NCBI RefSeq assembly: GCF_905404315.1
Contig: NC_066265.1
Location: forward strand, 13,005,501-13,069,500
From: Leptidea sinapis
Lineage: Eukaryota > Arthropoda > Insecta > Lepidoptera > Pieridae
Length of the DNA: 64,000 bases
Reading direction: 5' to 3'
This document shows positions 21,401-35,000 of the stretch, in pieces. Numbering within the stretch: position 1 is the stretch's first letter; each line of letters begins with the position of its first letter. The notes beneath the pieces were generated by a model. The model was not told where the DNA came from and made no database searches. It saw only the letters and a list, made by a program, of their open reading frames with translations. Both the position numbers and the translations under genes were made by a program.

Positions 21401-22900
21401 ATTGTACAGATAAATACAATATACATTAATGAATACAATACAATAACGGATATTCATTGTTAATATGAAACTGGTGCAGTTGGACTTGTAGAAATCAATA
21501 AATACTAAAAAGCCTTAATTTATAGCCATCCTTGTCGCTCTATGCATATTAAGGTCCTTAATAAAAAATATAACGCATCTACCAAGCACTCTGAACTAAT
21601 TATGATTCTGATCGAGTTAAAGACCATGCGTGTTAGTAGGTAGGTGTACCTGATACACTGTGCTTGTAATAAACTCACGACAGCAATGCGTTACTTATTT
21701 TTAGCATGAAATTTTTGAACATAGAATTATTTGCAGTCTGATTACAGTATTGCAATAATTTGTGTCGCAACACATAATGGCACAATCTGAAATTTTTACA
21801 ACTTTTGCAATGGCAGCTTCGCTCCAAATTCAAAAAGTAAAAAAAAATGTAGCCTACTTGTTACGCGGCCATCCGACAACTTACTTTTTGGACATGAAAG
21901 TATTTATCCCGTTGTAGATAATATTAGATATTTTTATGTATATTGTACACTTAAGCGCTTGTATATTTCATTGTAATAGTGTAATTATACTTATGTTAAG
22001 AACCTGCGTAACTTGTGCAAACTATGACGTCACAAGGGTAATGCTTGGAGTCTCAGTAGATTTGATAAGATAACTTTGGAAAATGTTTCGCCGTTGAAGC
22101 TGTCTGCTACTCATTCCATTTCATTAATTTATGTTTGTTATTTGATTTTGTGCTTTATTTTTAAGATTATAATGTTATTGATGAAATTAAAACATTTTAT
22201 TATCGATTTCGAGATGTGGTTGTTTTATTACTCTATAGTGTTTTCTAAGAGACAGGATTAAAAACCTAGTAACCATGGTATTCATGAAAATGTAATGATA
22301 TCTTTCTTCTTTGAATATTTACTTTGTTCCCATCAACCTTGCCGGTAGACTCCTAATATTGGCAAAGCAACAACTCAATCAACCGAGGTTAGCGGGCGCG
22401 AAGCTCATTGGTCAGGTAATAATAATAATATTGCACAATCGGTACTGGCTACTGTGGATTTATATAATATGTTATGGGGGTCTGAAAAAAAATGTTTATA
22501 AGTGATAGGAGGGACCTATTTCCTCTTCCTTTTGAACCCATGCTAAAAATTTCCTTTGCTATAGGCGTCTTGCTTACCATTTGTAACAACGTCAATGACA
22601 ATACTAATTTGATTAATACTTTATCGTTATCATCAGTACTTACTAATTTCCTTTATACCATGTATCGTCTAAATTAAAGCTGGTAAGTCAACTTTTTATG
22701 TACAACATTCAAATCCTACCCTCTCCTGTAGTGTAATTTTGGAACTATAAATACCTTTTTAGCATTTGATTGGCATTCAAATTCTTTCTCTTTAGTAAAA
22801 CTCCAACAAAATACCTGTTTAAAATAATATGTATAATTTTACTTTGGGTTTGGTTTATAAAGCAGGCTTTATATAAATTTGATGGTGGGATACGTCATCA
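18460..22900 (+). other. Osbp 3' UTR and AT-rich flank
   Basis: No coding exon was seen. Candidate AATAAA signals after the Osbp stop include those in TAATAAAAATAC (19083) and TTCTAATAAAATAAG (19854); the real 3' end cannot be fixed from sequence. Short open frames here lack motifs. A GC-richer island at 20345-20500 could not be assigned. Confidence 0.45.
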
Positions 22901-25900
22901 GATAACGAGTTACAACAAGACAAACATAAGATGAATAAAAACACCGAGACTTATTTTCAACATTTTATTAAGAAAACGGAAACAGTGAAAAAGTACATAA
23001 CTGTAAATTGAAGGTTGATTTACAGCACTGTATTATAGACAGATATAATACATTGCGAACATGTCGCTAAATTTTTACTCTCTTGCAGAAAATTAGTTTT
23101 AATAAATAAAAACTAGTGACTACATCCCCCATTCTAACTACATATTATCAAAGATCGAATTGACTACAAGCAATATAAACCTGACCCGGTGCAGCTACAC
23201 GAGGCACCACAGATTATGATCAACATCAACAGAGTAAAAATATAGAACATGAACTTAATAGGAAGTTAGTTTCGTAACGATACATTTTATTATGTTTCAA
23301 GTTATTTAGCCTTATAAAAATTATAAATTTCTAGACATTTAAAAGTAAGTTAAAACGAGACAAGCGATACTTTTCAAATAATTATTTATAGATTTTCCAT
23401 TTTGCTAAGTACTGATTGATAGTAGTTGGAAGCGTTCGTCGACAGGGCTGACAATTGTTTTGAGGTATAGTAATTCCATTAAATATTATTAATTTAATTG
23501 ATAACTTATTATTATTATTCATATAAATGAATAATAATGTTACAAATTACAGCAAAGTCAAGCTCAAGACCTTATATGTGGGCGCTTTGTTTCAATTAAA
23601 AGAAGATAACATATATTTAAAGAATAACGCTAGATGATTAACAATGTGCTAAACAATGTTATTACATACTTATAAATTAATATTAATAGTTTGGTTTAGC
23701 GCCACATGTAGTTATGGTAAACTAGAATGGATAAGTTTGACCTTGGACACCATTGACAAGAGTGAAAAAAAAAACACTACGTAGTCTGTATCCTCGCTTT
23801 TACAACAGGTGACAGCCCAGATCGAAACAAAGCAATCAGTAGGTATTTAGCTAAAACAGCACTTATTTTTTTAAAGATTTGCCACACATTAACAAAACGC
23901 GGGATCTATCAAAGCAGTTAATTATATACAGTTGATGTTTATATTTGACGATGTTACCTCGACATCTACTTGTGGTAACATTACGTATTGAATAACATTT
24001 ATACACTCAGCCCATACACATCGCTACTGTGGTAATTGTAAGTAGGCAACACGAAAACACTACCTTCGTCTCATCTAGTTAAAATGACAAATCTGTAATA
24101 TGTACATACACTGACTACAGTATTTATTTTGGATGGAAAAACGAACAACAAATTAAAGAACCGTCGCGGAATACTTTCTGTTAGTCCAACTGACTAAATC
24201 TGAGTAGGTGCGGGGTTTCATCACAAATACACTCGGACAATGCGAAAGTAAATTTATTATTAGAATATAAGATATATATTTTGCATTAAGTCGTTATCTT
24301 TAGAAACTAGCAAACAAATATATCTTTTGATTCGTCAGTTGAACTAACGCACACTCGTATTTTAAATGATAATGAGTAAAATGCCAGTTTCAAATGTAAT
24401 CCCATCGAAACCAACTATTCGAAGCTCACAATTTATCAGAGAATCTCTTTCCCATAAACTCATTCGCTTACATTTTCATGACACATAAAATGACATGTAA
24501 TTAAAGGCATGACAGAAACGAATACAAATTCGAAAATGCATTTTATAAATTTATTTATGCAACTCAATGTTAAGAAGAAGCTACGCGACACGGATTTACA
24601 TTAGACGCCAGAACTACATCGAAGCACACGCAATACGCAACTTTAACGACGCATTAACCAGAGTTTATTGCGAGCGCACCATTTTTGGTAAACATTATAA
24701 ATAAGTCAAGTATTTCTATTATTAGCGTAGAGGGAAGGCGGTACAATTCTAACAGAACTTATGTCATATTTGACAAGTATAATATTTTGCAGTCATTTGA
24801 TACAGAGAAAACTTAACTGACCATTAAGAGCGCGTTTTTCATAAAAATATGTTTTACAATAACACTCAATTTACGTAAGATCACCAATGAAATAGGATTT
24901 TTACCCAAAATAAAACAAATGAGAGGAGACCCATCTTTCCACGAATGCCCGGGTAACGCGATTTATAGAACAGTCTTTGTACGAGAAACCGAATCAAGTA
25001 TTTTTTTTTTAGTTTTGAGTAGGACTCACACGGCACGCCACGTCCGCAATAAACTCCGCTCAATAACAACACAAGAGATCAACATTCTCCACGTGACTAT
25101 GTACATAATAGCTTACAATACGAAGATATTATAAATATAACAGCTCGCTTCGGTCGGCGGCGGCAACACGTTTGAAGCGGGGCGGACACCGTGATACACA
25201 GAGTACTGTCAATATTGTACAATGGATATATTCCATTACACACACTACTACAATTATATGGGTAGAGTGAATCAATTTAATGACACAAATTGAATCTTAT
25301 TGTAATAAAGTTTATTATTATAATTACCATTAAGAGAATTCAAAGAAATAAACAAGAAAAAATTTAGCCAACGCATCAGAATATGATTAAATGCTACTCA
25401 GACCGCATTAGGACTCCGATCATAAAGCACTGCGCCCGTTGCCCAAACCAAACACGCACATGGCGCATCAATTAACACACCCGAGACGGACAGCTCGCAC
25501 TGGAGGAGGAAGGTCAGCGCAACAGCGGCCTCATCTACGTTTTAACCTAATTGTTGTAAACCATTACATGAATGATAACATTTTGTCATCTAACGTTAGT
25601 ACATAATTTTAACAACAGGAATAAAAAAGGACACATACATTTTAAAATTTATTAATATTAACAGTTTGCGACAACAATGTAAGACCACTATGGCGCTGAC
25701 CTACCTCAGTTTAAACTCAATGTGTGACCGAGCGCGGTGCCACTTTAGTCCGACAAATACATGCGCGTCCGTCCCACGGGGTAATAAATCAGCGGGGCGC
25801 GGGGAAGGGCAACGGGTGAGACTGCTTGTCGGACGATGGTTCACGACCTGTTGCAAAGTAGTTGCTGATAATAACAGAACATACAAAACATTTAACTTCT

Positions 25901-28142
25901 CCCAAACTTAATGCCTCTTGAATCGCGCGGTTACCGCAAAGCATCGCCATCGTGCATACAAGTAATGTATCCTATTCTATGTTATATAATTAAACAAGAT
26001 ATTCTTGTACGTACAAACGGGGCTTTTAGGGGTGCAAGACACTCAGGTCGAAATATATATTACATCCATGGTAAAACGCGTATATTCGAGTTTAGACATC
26101 GAGCGATCCGCGTAAGTACTGGTCTGTTATGAGCTTTCTTGTCACTGTGTGAACTGTGCTTGCTTACATACGTACTTACATGTGACCGAGCTAGCATGGC
26201 AGTCGGCAGGACATGGCACCGACCCATTAAGTGGACAATCGTTTACACGCGAAAAGGAAATAACGGTTGTAAATTAGAGCGAATAGAAACTAAACTAGAC
26301 AATGATAGATAACTTAATATGCAATAAATAACAGTTAAAGCTAACCATGCACGGTTTAAAATCGCGAAATAAAATTCAAAAACAAATATTTCAGGAAATA
26401 ATAAAAAAGAGCAGATATAAGAGCGCACACCGCTTAAACGTCACACTAAGGCGTCCTAATTGGGACGCATTTTGACAACAAGTAACATTACAAAGATTAA
26501 TAGTGGCACGCGGTCTTCTTTTTACTTATTTGTTTAATCCAACCATTTTTTAACTAAATTTCAATATGCGAGATGGGCGGAGACTTTATTACGGTTTTTT
26601 TGGATCAATATAACTTGGTTCTATAACGTAATATGGTCGGGCTTAAAAAACCTTCTTTGGCAAAAGCCTATAATAGCCGTCTAATATTTTTTTAGTTTTT
26701 ATTTTCGTACTTTTATATTGAATTTGTTTCATAAAAATGTCCTTAACGTATTCGCGGGAAAATTATGTAAATATACAAACAAATAAGTAGATGATATAGA
26801 TACTGTTATATATTATTAGATACGATAACAAAATGCTAACGACCAGTAAACATGTATACATATAATTTAGTTTCGAAACACCAAAAAAAATTCATTTACA
26901 ATTTTCATCTCAGGCAAATTGAGATCTTGGGGCAGTAAGTACTATAAGATAGCTAAATATTCATTCTTGAAATAAAATTAAATCCAAATCCAGTATTTTT
27001 AAATTAAAACCACTCTTTTTTTTCAGTGTCAAATCTCAAATGTACTGGTCATATAAAATCTTCAATTAGATTTTTTTTTGTATCAAATAATGATTGCGAA
27101 TAATTTACGTTCATTATATGCATTATGTTTTTATTTTATAATAATTTCTACGCGCAAACGCTTAATATGTACAAGATCATAATTCCAATGCTTAGAAATA
27201 TACATATTACAATACAATCGTTAATTATTATTTAAACATACACGAACGGATAACATCTATACAAAAAAGCAACAAGCTGTGGTACAAGGAAACAGTCACA
27301 AACCGTTATTTGTGACACATCTAAGTTTGACATTAATAATTGTCAACGAATTTTGGCTGAACAATAATATGGTATTATATTTTCAGGCAATTAATAAGAC
27401 ATAATAATTACGAAATGTATTGTTCTTAATATGAAATGATACTTTTTCAGCCTACCTTCAGTTACTTTTAAACAGATTTAATATAAGTATTCATCGCCTT
27501 TACCGTTTCAAATGTGATATGGCGAAAAATTCTCCTGGCATTGAAGACGCCAAAGATTCATAATTTTTTATTAGCCAAGCTTACAGATGCTACTAGCGCC
27601 CCTAGCGATACTATATGAAACTAGATTTTCTTACAAGTGATCGCTAGTCTGTGGAGTGATACTTTACAGCACAGATAACCAAATACATATTTTAAAGACA
27701 GCGCCGATTCCTATTATTTACAAATCACACGGCGGAACTTCAACTAAAGCTATCATAATTTCAATTATTTTTTATTAAATTTCACCAGAACCTCACTCGA
27801 ATATTCCGACACTGTATACAATGGTTGATTAACAAAATTATAATAAGGTTCTAAAGTGATTGCGTTTCTATATAGATTTGGCATGAGTAGGTTCTCCCTT
27901 TTAATTAGCTTAGAAACCGTTACTAAATAAATAATTGTCTACAATTTCACCTCAGTTTCAAGAGAAAATGGCCGGTGGTGATTAATTACCGTCAAGTGAC
28001 GAAGAAGGTCAATCTTGACTAGCCATACAAGCGTAGTGAGCTTGCAGTAGGAACTGGATAAATAGGTATTTCATATAATATTGCCGATTGTTGAACTTAT
28101 TTTTTTCCTTATACTGAGCTGGAATTGAATCCATTTAAAATT
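22901..28142. other. AT-rich region between converging genes, no gene seen
   Basis: No exon with splice sites and no transposon was recognised. Small GC-richer patches (25140-25200, 25390-25530, 25700-25930) contain only short ORFs without motifs. The region may include long 3' UTRs of the two converging genes, which sequence alone cannot show. Confidence 0.4.
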
Positions 28143-28460
28143 TTTTTCTATGATAATAAAGGATGAGACGAGCAGGACGTTCAACGTCATGGTAATTGAA
28201 ACGCCCTGCCCATTACAATGCAGAGCCGCTCAGGATTATGGAAAAACCCAAAAACTCAGAGCGGCACTACAATTGCGATCGTCACCTTGATCCTCATCAT
28301 ACTCCTCTCTTCAACCTTAATATAAGATGTTAAGTCTCATTTCACTAGCTTTTAGACTGAAACACAATAATGCTTACACATTACCGCCTCACAACAGAAA
28401 TAAGCGCCATTGTCGTATCCATAATCTAGCCGGCTTCCTGTGCAAAGGAGCCTCCACTAG
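28143..28460 (+). repeat. interspersed ~310 bp repeat (family R)
   Basis: It contains the shared blocks GACGAGCAGGACGTTCAACG, AAAACCCAAAAACTCAGAGC, AAGATGTTAAGTCTCATTT and AATCTAGCCGGCTTCCTGTG. A roughly 30 bp private insertion (CTCATCATACTCCTCTCTTC) interrupts the middle relative to the other copies. Confidence 0.75.
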
Positions 28461-29716
28461 TGAAATTATTACTATTACCATAACCAAAATGCGATTGAAT
28501 TCAAATATCAAATTTAATTGAATATAACCCATTAAATTGTAAATATTATCTATTTTATTTTTTGCTGAAAAGACACGGAACAGAATTCTGGACCTTTACA
28601 TGTTCACCATTCAGCCGACTTAAATGTATACAAAAACTATGCCGCCAAAAAGTATAAATAATTCGAGAAAGTGACATTAATTTCATAAGCTCTAAGCATA
28701 ACATAACTTTGTCTATGATGTTGCTTGCTCGAAGAGATCTATCAAAGTTGTTTATAGGCGACATTTTATTGGTTATGGACCTTTATTGATGGATGCTTTA
28801 CATGCTCCCAGAATTTGTACCGGTAGATGGCGCTGTTATCAATTCCCCTAAGCCAACTACATTTTTATAAATTAGTCACCAAAATATGACAAGCACGACT
28901 GTTTCTTATTCCGGTGCCACTTCATCACCTCAACTATAGGTCCTTTAACGGATTTTAAGGAATACGCGCGTATTTATGAAGGTATGAATTAATATTAATT
29001 TCAGAGATTCGCGGTATAACACAGATGTGCAGTTTTGATTATACGTTATCGCATGCATTCTAAACCTTTCATTCCCTATTTTTAGTGGCAATATAATAGT
29101 AATCTACTTATTCACTGAGAGACCAACGCGGAGCAACCGAAAGACATTTGTATGGTATTTTACCGCCTATATCGAATCATCCATCACAACATTATAGCTA
29201 TGTCAAATACTTGCTGTTCGCGATGCGATAAGTCATCGATACAATATTTGTCTAAAACAATGTACTATATATACTACTATGTACGGGGCTCAATTTCGTG
29301 TGAGGACCCGTATTGCTCTCTGAAGCGGTGCATGTTATTTGATGGGAACTGCAAACTGGGTGCGCAGCGATAGTCTCTCAGCTGCACAGATAATTGTGAC
29401 GTATATATATGTACAATAAAGATGTATATCGCTAAAAGAATGAATCTGAAGAATAACTCTTATATTCTCAATTGTAGATTCGTAATCAATTGAGACGGAT
29501 TCGAAAGTCCATCCACCAGTAGGTCGGTCTCAACACGTAATCCATAATCAGGTGTCGTGTTCAAATCAAAGACAAAATACAATAATTATTATTGATTAAG
29601 TTTTGAAACACCTGCTTAAATACAATTAAAATACGGCATTAGGGCCGGGCCACAACACTGCGACGCGTTTACGTACCATAAAAACTTATGCCGTTATAGA
29701 AATTAAATTTGTAACC
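28461..29716. other. AT-rich sequence, no gene seen
   Basis: Open frames of about 70 codons (28555-28764 on -, 29152-29373 on +) show no domain motif or splice context. Nothing else was seen. Confidence 0.4.
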
Positions 29717-29900
29717 AAAATTTATGAACGATGCGGGACTCGAACCCCCGACCGAGATTACCAAGTTCTGGCTGGCTCAGTTGGTAAGAGGGCTCGGACG
29801 AAACCCGAGAGGTCACGGGTCGGAGTGCCGCATCGTTCATAAATTAATTTGATTAATTAATTCTTGAAGTGAGGGATAACAAAATAACAACAGGGGACTT
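29717..29900. repeat. inverted pair of SINE family B heads
   Basis: A - strand head (GAACGATGCGGGACTCGAAC at about 29724-29744) abuts a + strand head (TGGCTCAGTTGGTAAGAGGG at 29773-29792, GCATCGTTC near 29830). Family tail sequence (GAAGTGAGGGATAAC) follows. The B-box of the + copy is mutated (CGGGTCGGAGTG), so it is not a tRNA gene. Confidence 0.7.
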
Positions 29901-30670
29901 TAATATAACAAATCAATACATTTTGCAAAGTCGAAGTTTAACTGTGTAGAAATCATATCCTCAACGCCATATATTTTTTAAGATCTTTCTTCCCTCTTTT
30001 AAGGGTTCTTACCCTCAGGGGTTTCAAGTGGGGTAGGTTCTCTGTCTGAGTAAGAAGGCTTTAAGGCAACCCTTCTTTAATGGCATGACTGAGGAAATTT
30101 TGGTTGGGTTTTTTTTAAAGGTTGCAATAACCAGAAAACCGTTAAAGGTTTGTAATTGCAATGGCTTCACATATTTTACTTGTCATACACGAGATGCGGT
30201 ATCTCACCGCAGTGTAGTAAACTCCTTTATATTCGTGATATATGTATTAGCAGGAATAGTTTTGTTCTTAATACATAAAAATCTGACGGACGTTATACAT
30301 ACATAATAATAATTTAAACGAATTCACATAATTCTTATTAATATATCAACAAATAATGTTCGCTTGGTAATTTACAAATATTCACAGGCAAAGCTTCCCA
30401 GTGTCGCTACTATATTATAGATCTATGCGATTTCCTTCGAAGAGATCGCGTATAAATGTATACATATTCTTGCCTATCCTACGGTAGTAGGTGTGACAGT
30501 TTTATTTTAATAAAAATATTTGATAGTTTGGCCACGAAATCATTACTGTTGCAAAATAACTTAGATTTATATTATGGTATCAAAAAATGATATATAGATT
30601 TCGCGCGCGAATAAAGTTGTCTTTGACAACTTATTTCTACTAAAATAATAAATGATTTATTAATTGAATA

Positions 30671-30818
30671 TACAGGATGTAATAGGTAATTGTGGCCAGG
30701 CGATTAACGCTGACAGACTCGCACTTGGCCGCTTTTTTAAAAAGATATTGATGTCATTTTACAGATAACGTAACGTACGCAATAATATCCTGATCAAACT
30801 AACCGATTACATCCTGTA
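30671..30818. repeat. 148 bp MITE with perfect 13 bp inverted ends
   Basis: The left end is tacaggatgtaat and the right end attacatcctgta, a perfect inverted repeat flanked by TA on both sides, as in Tc1/mariner-type insertions. No ORF is present. A truncated relative is at 14466-14598. Confidence 0.75.
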
Positions 30819-31979
30819 TATGATAGATTTTATTACTCTCTTTCTCAATGTCAATGGACACAAAGTGTGCTGACCGTACAAACATATATACTTAATATTA
30901 GTCCATTAAGGAAGCTTTACCTTGAAATTCCAGCCTGTATTTTAAGTTTTAAAAACATAATTCAATAAAAACTATCTGATAAACACTATAATAGCATAAA
31001 TAACGCACTGCATCAATATGTCACAAGAAACGGGTGACATTCAATCTATATTTAGCTCGACTTTGTTAATGTGTCTGGAGCCAGTAACAGCCGCAAAAGC
31101 AAAAAACTTTTATTGCACAATCAACATCGCATTGTAATAAAAATAACTGTATTAAATTATACTAAAACATATAAATATAAACGCGGCCGCACACAATCAA
31201 TTCCCGATTACATTTTTAGATTGCCTGATCAGTTTTCCAAATGCACTTATTCGATAAAAAATGTAAACATTATTCGACAAACACGCGTTTCTATTTTTGT
31301 GTTCGGAAAACAGTTCTGATGATTCGACTTCGCGACAACCAGCCACTAGTAAGCTACACCGCCGCAGCCCTACAGCCATTTATTTTCACCATCATTATAG
31401 TATGAATCAGAAAATGAATGTGTGTGGTCGCCCTAATCATCTTCAATCAATATTCAGATCCACCCTGAAGTACGCTGCAAGTGGGAACTATGCGCAATTG
31501 ACAGCAACACCGGGCTACACGGCCACGGATTTACGTACTTCACAGCGGCTATTGACAAGATTTACAAGAATATGATTGAGTTTATTTCATGTTGTTTTGG
31601 TCAGATAAGTTTAAAAAAATAAGATATGTAGTGGCTGAACAGACATCAACCTTCTACATTTTGAACTAAAACGACGCAAGAGCACAATGCATCTTTAACA
31701 ATATATGTTTCACTTACTAGCATTACACTAAAACATTCACACAAAACTATTTTTTTTTTATTTTTTATTTGGTATGATCCATTAAAAGCGTTTCAAGATA
31801 CAAACGTAATTTATAAAATTATTTTTATTTCAACGCGGGACAACTTTGTGACACTTCACACAAGACGCCGAATGCATGCAGCAAGTAATAATGAGGCAGA
31901 GCTGCGTTCACAAACACAGTATTTGTCCAGCTCGAAGTTATTCGAGACAACGTCCACACGAGTGCCGCAAGCCGCGACC
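30819..31979 (-). other. probable 3' UTR of the minus-strand gene
   Basis: This stretch follows the inferred stop at 31980-31982 on the - strand. It is AT-rich with several TTTATT (AATAAA reverse complement) hexamers; no other exon was seen. The 3' end cannot be set from sequence alone. Confidence 0.35.
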
Positions 31980-32035
31980 TTACTCGCTGAAGTAGCGCAC
32001 CTTGCCGTTACCGCATCGCACCACTTCGTCCCAAG
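31980..32035 (-). CDS. Minus gene, inferred last exon (E9)
   Basis: A - strand acceptor (aaatttccag, AG at 32036-32037) precedes 56 bp that enter in phase 1 and read WDEVVRCGNGKVRYFSE before TAA (31980-31982). Joined to exon E8 at a GTCAGT donor (35319-35324), it extends the helix-like IIEYVAA directly into AWDEVV. GC content is higher than in the flanks, as in the other exons. The donor is not the strongest consensus, so the join needs transcript evidence. Confidence 0.6.
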
Positions 32036-35000
32036 CTGGAAATTTGCAAATGTATTTCATTTATTTAACCGAACAACACACTAATAATATCCTAAACACA
32101 GGGAAACTTAGTTGGGAGTTAGAAGTTCAGCCATATACAAGTAGATTGTTTTCATAATGTAGACTACATACCTACTCTCCGGCAAAATAGCTATTATGTG
32201 GAATAAGACACCAGCTTTTATGTCTTTTTCACATAAACCTGCCTAGTTTATTTAAGAAGTCTTAGCAATAAAAACTTCGTACCTACTTTGACTAGATGCA
32301 TTTACCAAAATTAAGTATGTAGACTTTTTCTTAATGTTTGTACCTAATGGTTGTGATGTATGATGTTGTGTAGTAGGTATTATGAGTATGTAGTAACTTG
32401 TACATGGTTTTTTGTATGATACGTTTTCTTTTGAGATAAAATATTTTTTTGTATTTTTAGCATTTTTTCATGACAATAAGGGACGAGACGAGCAGGACGT
32501 TCAGCTGATGGTAGTTGATACATCCTGCACATTACAATGCAGCGTCGCTCAGCATTCTTGAAAAAATCCAAAAATTCTGAGCGGCACTACAATTGAGCTC
32601 GTCTTCTTGAGACATAAGATATTAAGTCTCATTTGCCCAGTAATTTCACTAGCTATGGCGCCCTTGTGACCGAAACCCAAGAATGCTTAAACATTACTGT
32701 GTCACGGCAGAAATAGGCACCGTTGTGGTACCCATAATCTAGCCGTCATTCACTGGTACTTTCTTAATTAAATCAAGTGATTTATATATTATGTTGGATG
32801 CGTATTCAGATGTACCACTGTACCGTATGGTGTGGACAGGCAAATCTCTCATTAGGTGGAGTGATCAAGTCAAGACAGCATTGGACTGTACGAATGCACT
32901 AAGGAAATCAGGGGTCAGCAATAAGGGGCAAAAATCGCAAAGTGAGCCAGGACTCCGCAAGTAACTAAGAACGAGAAGATACATCACAACACATTTGTGT
33001 TAACTTTGTGAATAGCTAAGAGTGTGTGTATATTTATTTATTATAGACACACCAACCAGCTATTCTAAACTAAACAAAAATAAGAACAATCTGATACGAG
33101 CATTATGATAGCAGAAAGAAAGCTATTCTGCTCTCTTACAGGTATGTAAAGCTCTGTCGTATTATTAAAAATAATGTTAGGACAAAAAACGCAAAGTACT
33201 AATACGCACGCAAGGTTAAAGTACGCAAAGGTTAATTAATGTTAAAAATAAAAATTATTTCTTATGTTGAATATGAGTAAAACAAACTGTATATATAATT
33301 AAACATTATTATGAATAATACTGTTGCAAAGTCTTTTAAATTGTAGCACCGACATCCCAAATACATCCATTGAGTCAGAATTATTATTAAGGAGCTCATT
33401 AAATAATCTCATAGAACGTTGCAGTGGGGAGTGAAGACCTATATACATTTTCGGAATAACAAGATGAAAGAATTCCCGATTAATAAGCCTTGCACCGGGG
33501 CGGGGTATATTGGAATCAATTTGTTGTAATATCTCTGCAGTACTAACGATACCATTACATTAATATTAATTATTATATTATAATTTTAATTTAAATTTTT
33601 TTAGCGTCTGGCTATATGATAAACATGAAGCGCTATGTTGTGTGTCTTTGTATCGAGTAAAAGACGTTTGAATTCTTTCCAACCTTTCAACATGAATTTT
33701 GTAAAAGGGGTGCCAAATCACACAAGCATATTCCAAATGCGGCCGAACAAATGCTTTGTGTAAACAGATGACAGAATTAATCTGTTTAAAATCTTTAGAA
33801 GTACGTTTAATAAGCCCAATCATTTTCGTCGCCTTTCCAACAACTTCATAATCATATCATATCATTAAATTACTAGATCTTTTCCAGAATTTACTTAATT
33901 GATGGCAAGGTCATTAACAAAATATGTTTTGGATATTACAGTTTTCTTCCGCGTGATTTTAATATGAACACTTTTATGAAAGGTGAGGATCATTTTGTTA
34001 CTTCTGGCCCAGTTGCTAACAGCGTTAAGATCTTCTTGTAGCAACGCTCCATCATGATGCGACTTAATTAATCTGTACAACTTTAAATCATCAGCATACA
34101 GTAGCGCTTTGCTATGCTTCACAACCGAAACTACGTCATTAATAAAAATACAAACAGCAAAGGCCCTAGGAGAGATCCTTGGGGTACGCCAGAAAATGTG
34201 GTGTAAAACGTGGAGGTATAACCATTCGTGATGATTCTTTGAGACCTACCACTTAGGTATGACTTAAACCAAGGTAATAGGGGGCTAGAGATGCCGTAGT
34301 TGAAAAGCTTAGTAAGGAGTAGATTATGGACGACTTTATCAAATGCACTACTGAGATCCGTGTAGACGACATCCGCTTGAATACCGCTGTCGACACTTTC
34401 AGCTAGGTTATTATCAAAACTCATAAGATTTGTCACAGTAGATTTGCCACCAACAAAACTATGCTGTGTTAGAAATATGTTCTTTAAAATGCCAAATAAT
34501 AAATTTATTTAACCAAGACTTTCGGAAATATAGCTAGTAGAGAAATGGGGCGATAATTAGAAACATGAGATTTATCTCCTTTCTTAAATATTGGTACGAC
34601 ATTAGCTAATTTGCACTTAGTGGGTAAAGTAGAAGTTAATAAGGAATGTGAAATATAACTTTTAGTGGAAGGCCTAGTTGTTTTGCACATTTGCAAATAT
34701 TGGTGGGATCCCCGTCCGGGCCAGCCCCCTTGGAAGGATCGAGAGACAAAAGGGTTCTAATAATCACATGTTCATTAAAATATATATTACTCAATGTGGA
34801 GTGCTCGTGAGCTGTAACTACACAATCTTAAGAGAAATAATAGGGGTAATAACCAGCGAATAGGTTTGTTATACCTTCATCTGTGTCAGCTATTATATTA
34901 TTGTAATTTATTTCGCTGGGAGTTTGTCAAGTCGGTCTTTAAGAATTTTGTATTCAAATCGATCTCTTGGATTGTATATTTTGTTGGGTGTTGTGGAAAG

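Noticed and set aside
25695..25712. let-7 seed-match (CTACCTCA) as a microRNA site
   Set aside because: An 8-mer occurs by chance and it is not known that this DNA is transcribed on the + strand.
24881..26428. Several 60-80 codon ORFs as small genes
   Set aside because: No motifs, no splice sites, no codon bias; ORFs of this length are expected by chance.
29717..29850. Pair of divergent tRNA genes
   Set aside because: Both heads carry mutations in conserved tRNA positions (for example CGGGTCGGAG in the B-box) and family B flanks.
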